A stretch of DNA of 13,482 bases from Dehalococcoidia bacterium (lineage in GTDB: Bacteria > Chloroflexota > Dehalococcoidia > GIF9 > AB-539-J10), in the NCBI GenBank assembly GCA_030603265.1, contig JAUVYD010000014.1:1-13482 (forward strand), given 5' to 3'. The notes beneath the pieces are model-generated. The model was not told the DNA's origin, ran no database searches, and saw only the letters and a list, made by a program, of their open reading frames with translations. The position numbers were made by a program, and so were the translations under genes. Of this stretch, positions 13,311-13,482 are shown piece after piece; position 1 is the stretch's first letter; each line of letters opens with the position of its first letter.

Positions 13311-13482
13311 TGGGTGTATACCTTGCGTGTGCAGATATCGCGCGTGTCAACTCATACAAGAATGTTACCGAAGAGGGGCCGCTCACTCATTTAGAAATGT
13401 TACCGAAGGAGTGCCACCTCCTTTGAGTCAGTTGTAGTGATGGACCATGGATAGTCCCACAGCCGTTCTATCGCCTGGTAGA
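13311..13482. other. Right-edge region without a supported gene
   Basis: Apart from the direct repeats, I see no supported gene in these bases. A frame from ATG 13447 on the plus strand stays open for 12 codons to the window edge, but it has no convincing ribosome binding site and is too short to judge. Confidence 0.5.
13361..13415. repeat. Pair of 20-bp imperfect direct repeats
   Basis: Two copies of a 20-base motif beginning AATGTTACCGAAG lie at 13361-13380 and 13396-13415. The first 13 bases are identical, 17 of 20 match overall, and the start-to-start spacing is 35 bases. They lie upstream of the A/V operon promoter at the edge of the window. They could be terminal transposase-binding repeats of an insertion sequence lying to the right (IS21-family ends carry such multiple repeats), or regulator sites. 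No transposase gene is visible here. Confidence 0.55.

Noticed and set aside
13345..13350. Perfect TTGACA on the minus strand upstream of the A/V operon
   Set aside because: No -10 box lies at 16-19 bases; the nearest TATACA is 24 bases away, so the TTGCCG/TATACT pair is the better promoter.
13361..13415. CRISPR array
   Set aside because: Only two short imperfect repeats with a 15-base gap, no leader and no cas genes.
13447..13482. Start of a rightward gene at the window edge
   Set aside because: Twelve open codons without a clear ribosome binding site cannot be distinguished from chance.

Overview
The window comes from a bacterium. It has bacterial ribosomal protein S16, a KhpA-type KH protein, F-type ATP synthase genes, Shine-Dalgarno sites and sigma70-like promoters. 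By eye the DNA is moderately GC-rich. The S16 N-terminus (KIRLRRVGRRHNPIYRVVVA) reminds me of Chloroflexota, but that is recollection only and the phylum is uncertain.

The notable feature is two complete classes of rotary ATPase side by side. On the + strand, positions 1-2685 hold the end of an F-type ATP synthase operon: gamma (missing only its first few codons), beta and epsilon. Alpha and the Fo genes should lie to the left of the window. From about 13310 down to 3401, the - strand carries an A/V-type ATPase operon in the archaeal/Thermus order H-I-K-K-E-C-F-A-B-D. It ends in a small gene resembling the mainly archaeal DUF61/UPF0216 family. Next come rpsP and khpA, also on the - strand, with their own strong promoter. 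They converge on the F-type epsilon gene across a 146-base spacer that holds one bulged hairpin.

The A/V operon encodes all the expected parts. These are the catalytic A and non-catalytic B head, the D/F rotor shaft, the C funnel, E/H peripheral stalks, membrane stator I (with the essential TM Arg) and two 159-residue K proteolipids. K copy 1 carries the whole Na+-site signature known from Enterococcus hirae NtpK (L, T, Q, Q, E). K copy 2 keeps the TM4 glutamate and the TM3 glutamine but has Ser-Arg in place of Thr-Gln. This raises the possibility of a mixed, functionally asymmetric rotor ring, and it is the most interesting observation in the window.

The right-hand 367 bases (13116-13482) contain no supported gene. 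They hold the likely A/V operon promoter (extended -10), a roughly 159-nt leader with a stem-loop and a 10-bp palindrome, and a pair of 20-bp imperfect direct repeats near the edge. A plausible division of labour is that the F-type enzyme makes ATP while the A/V-type enzyme, with one ion site per four-helix K subunit, exports (probably sodium) ions. That is inference.
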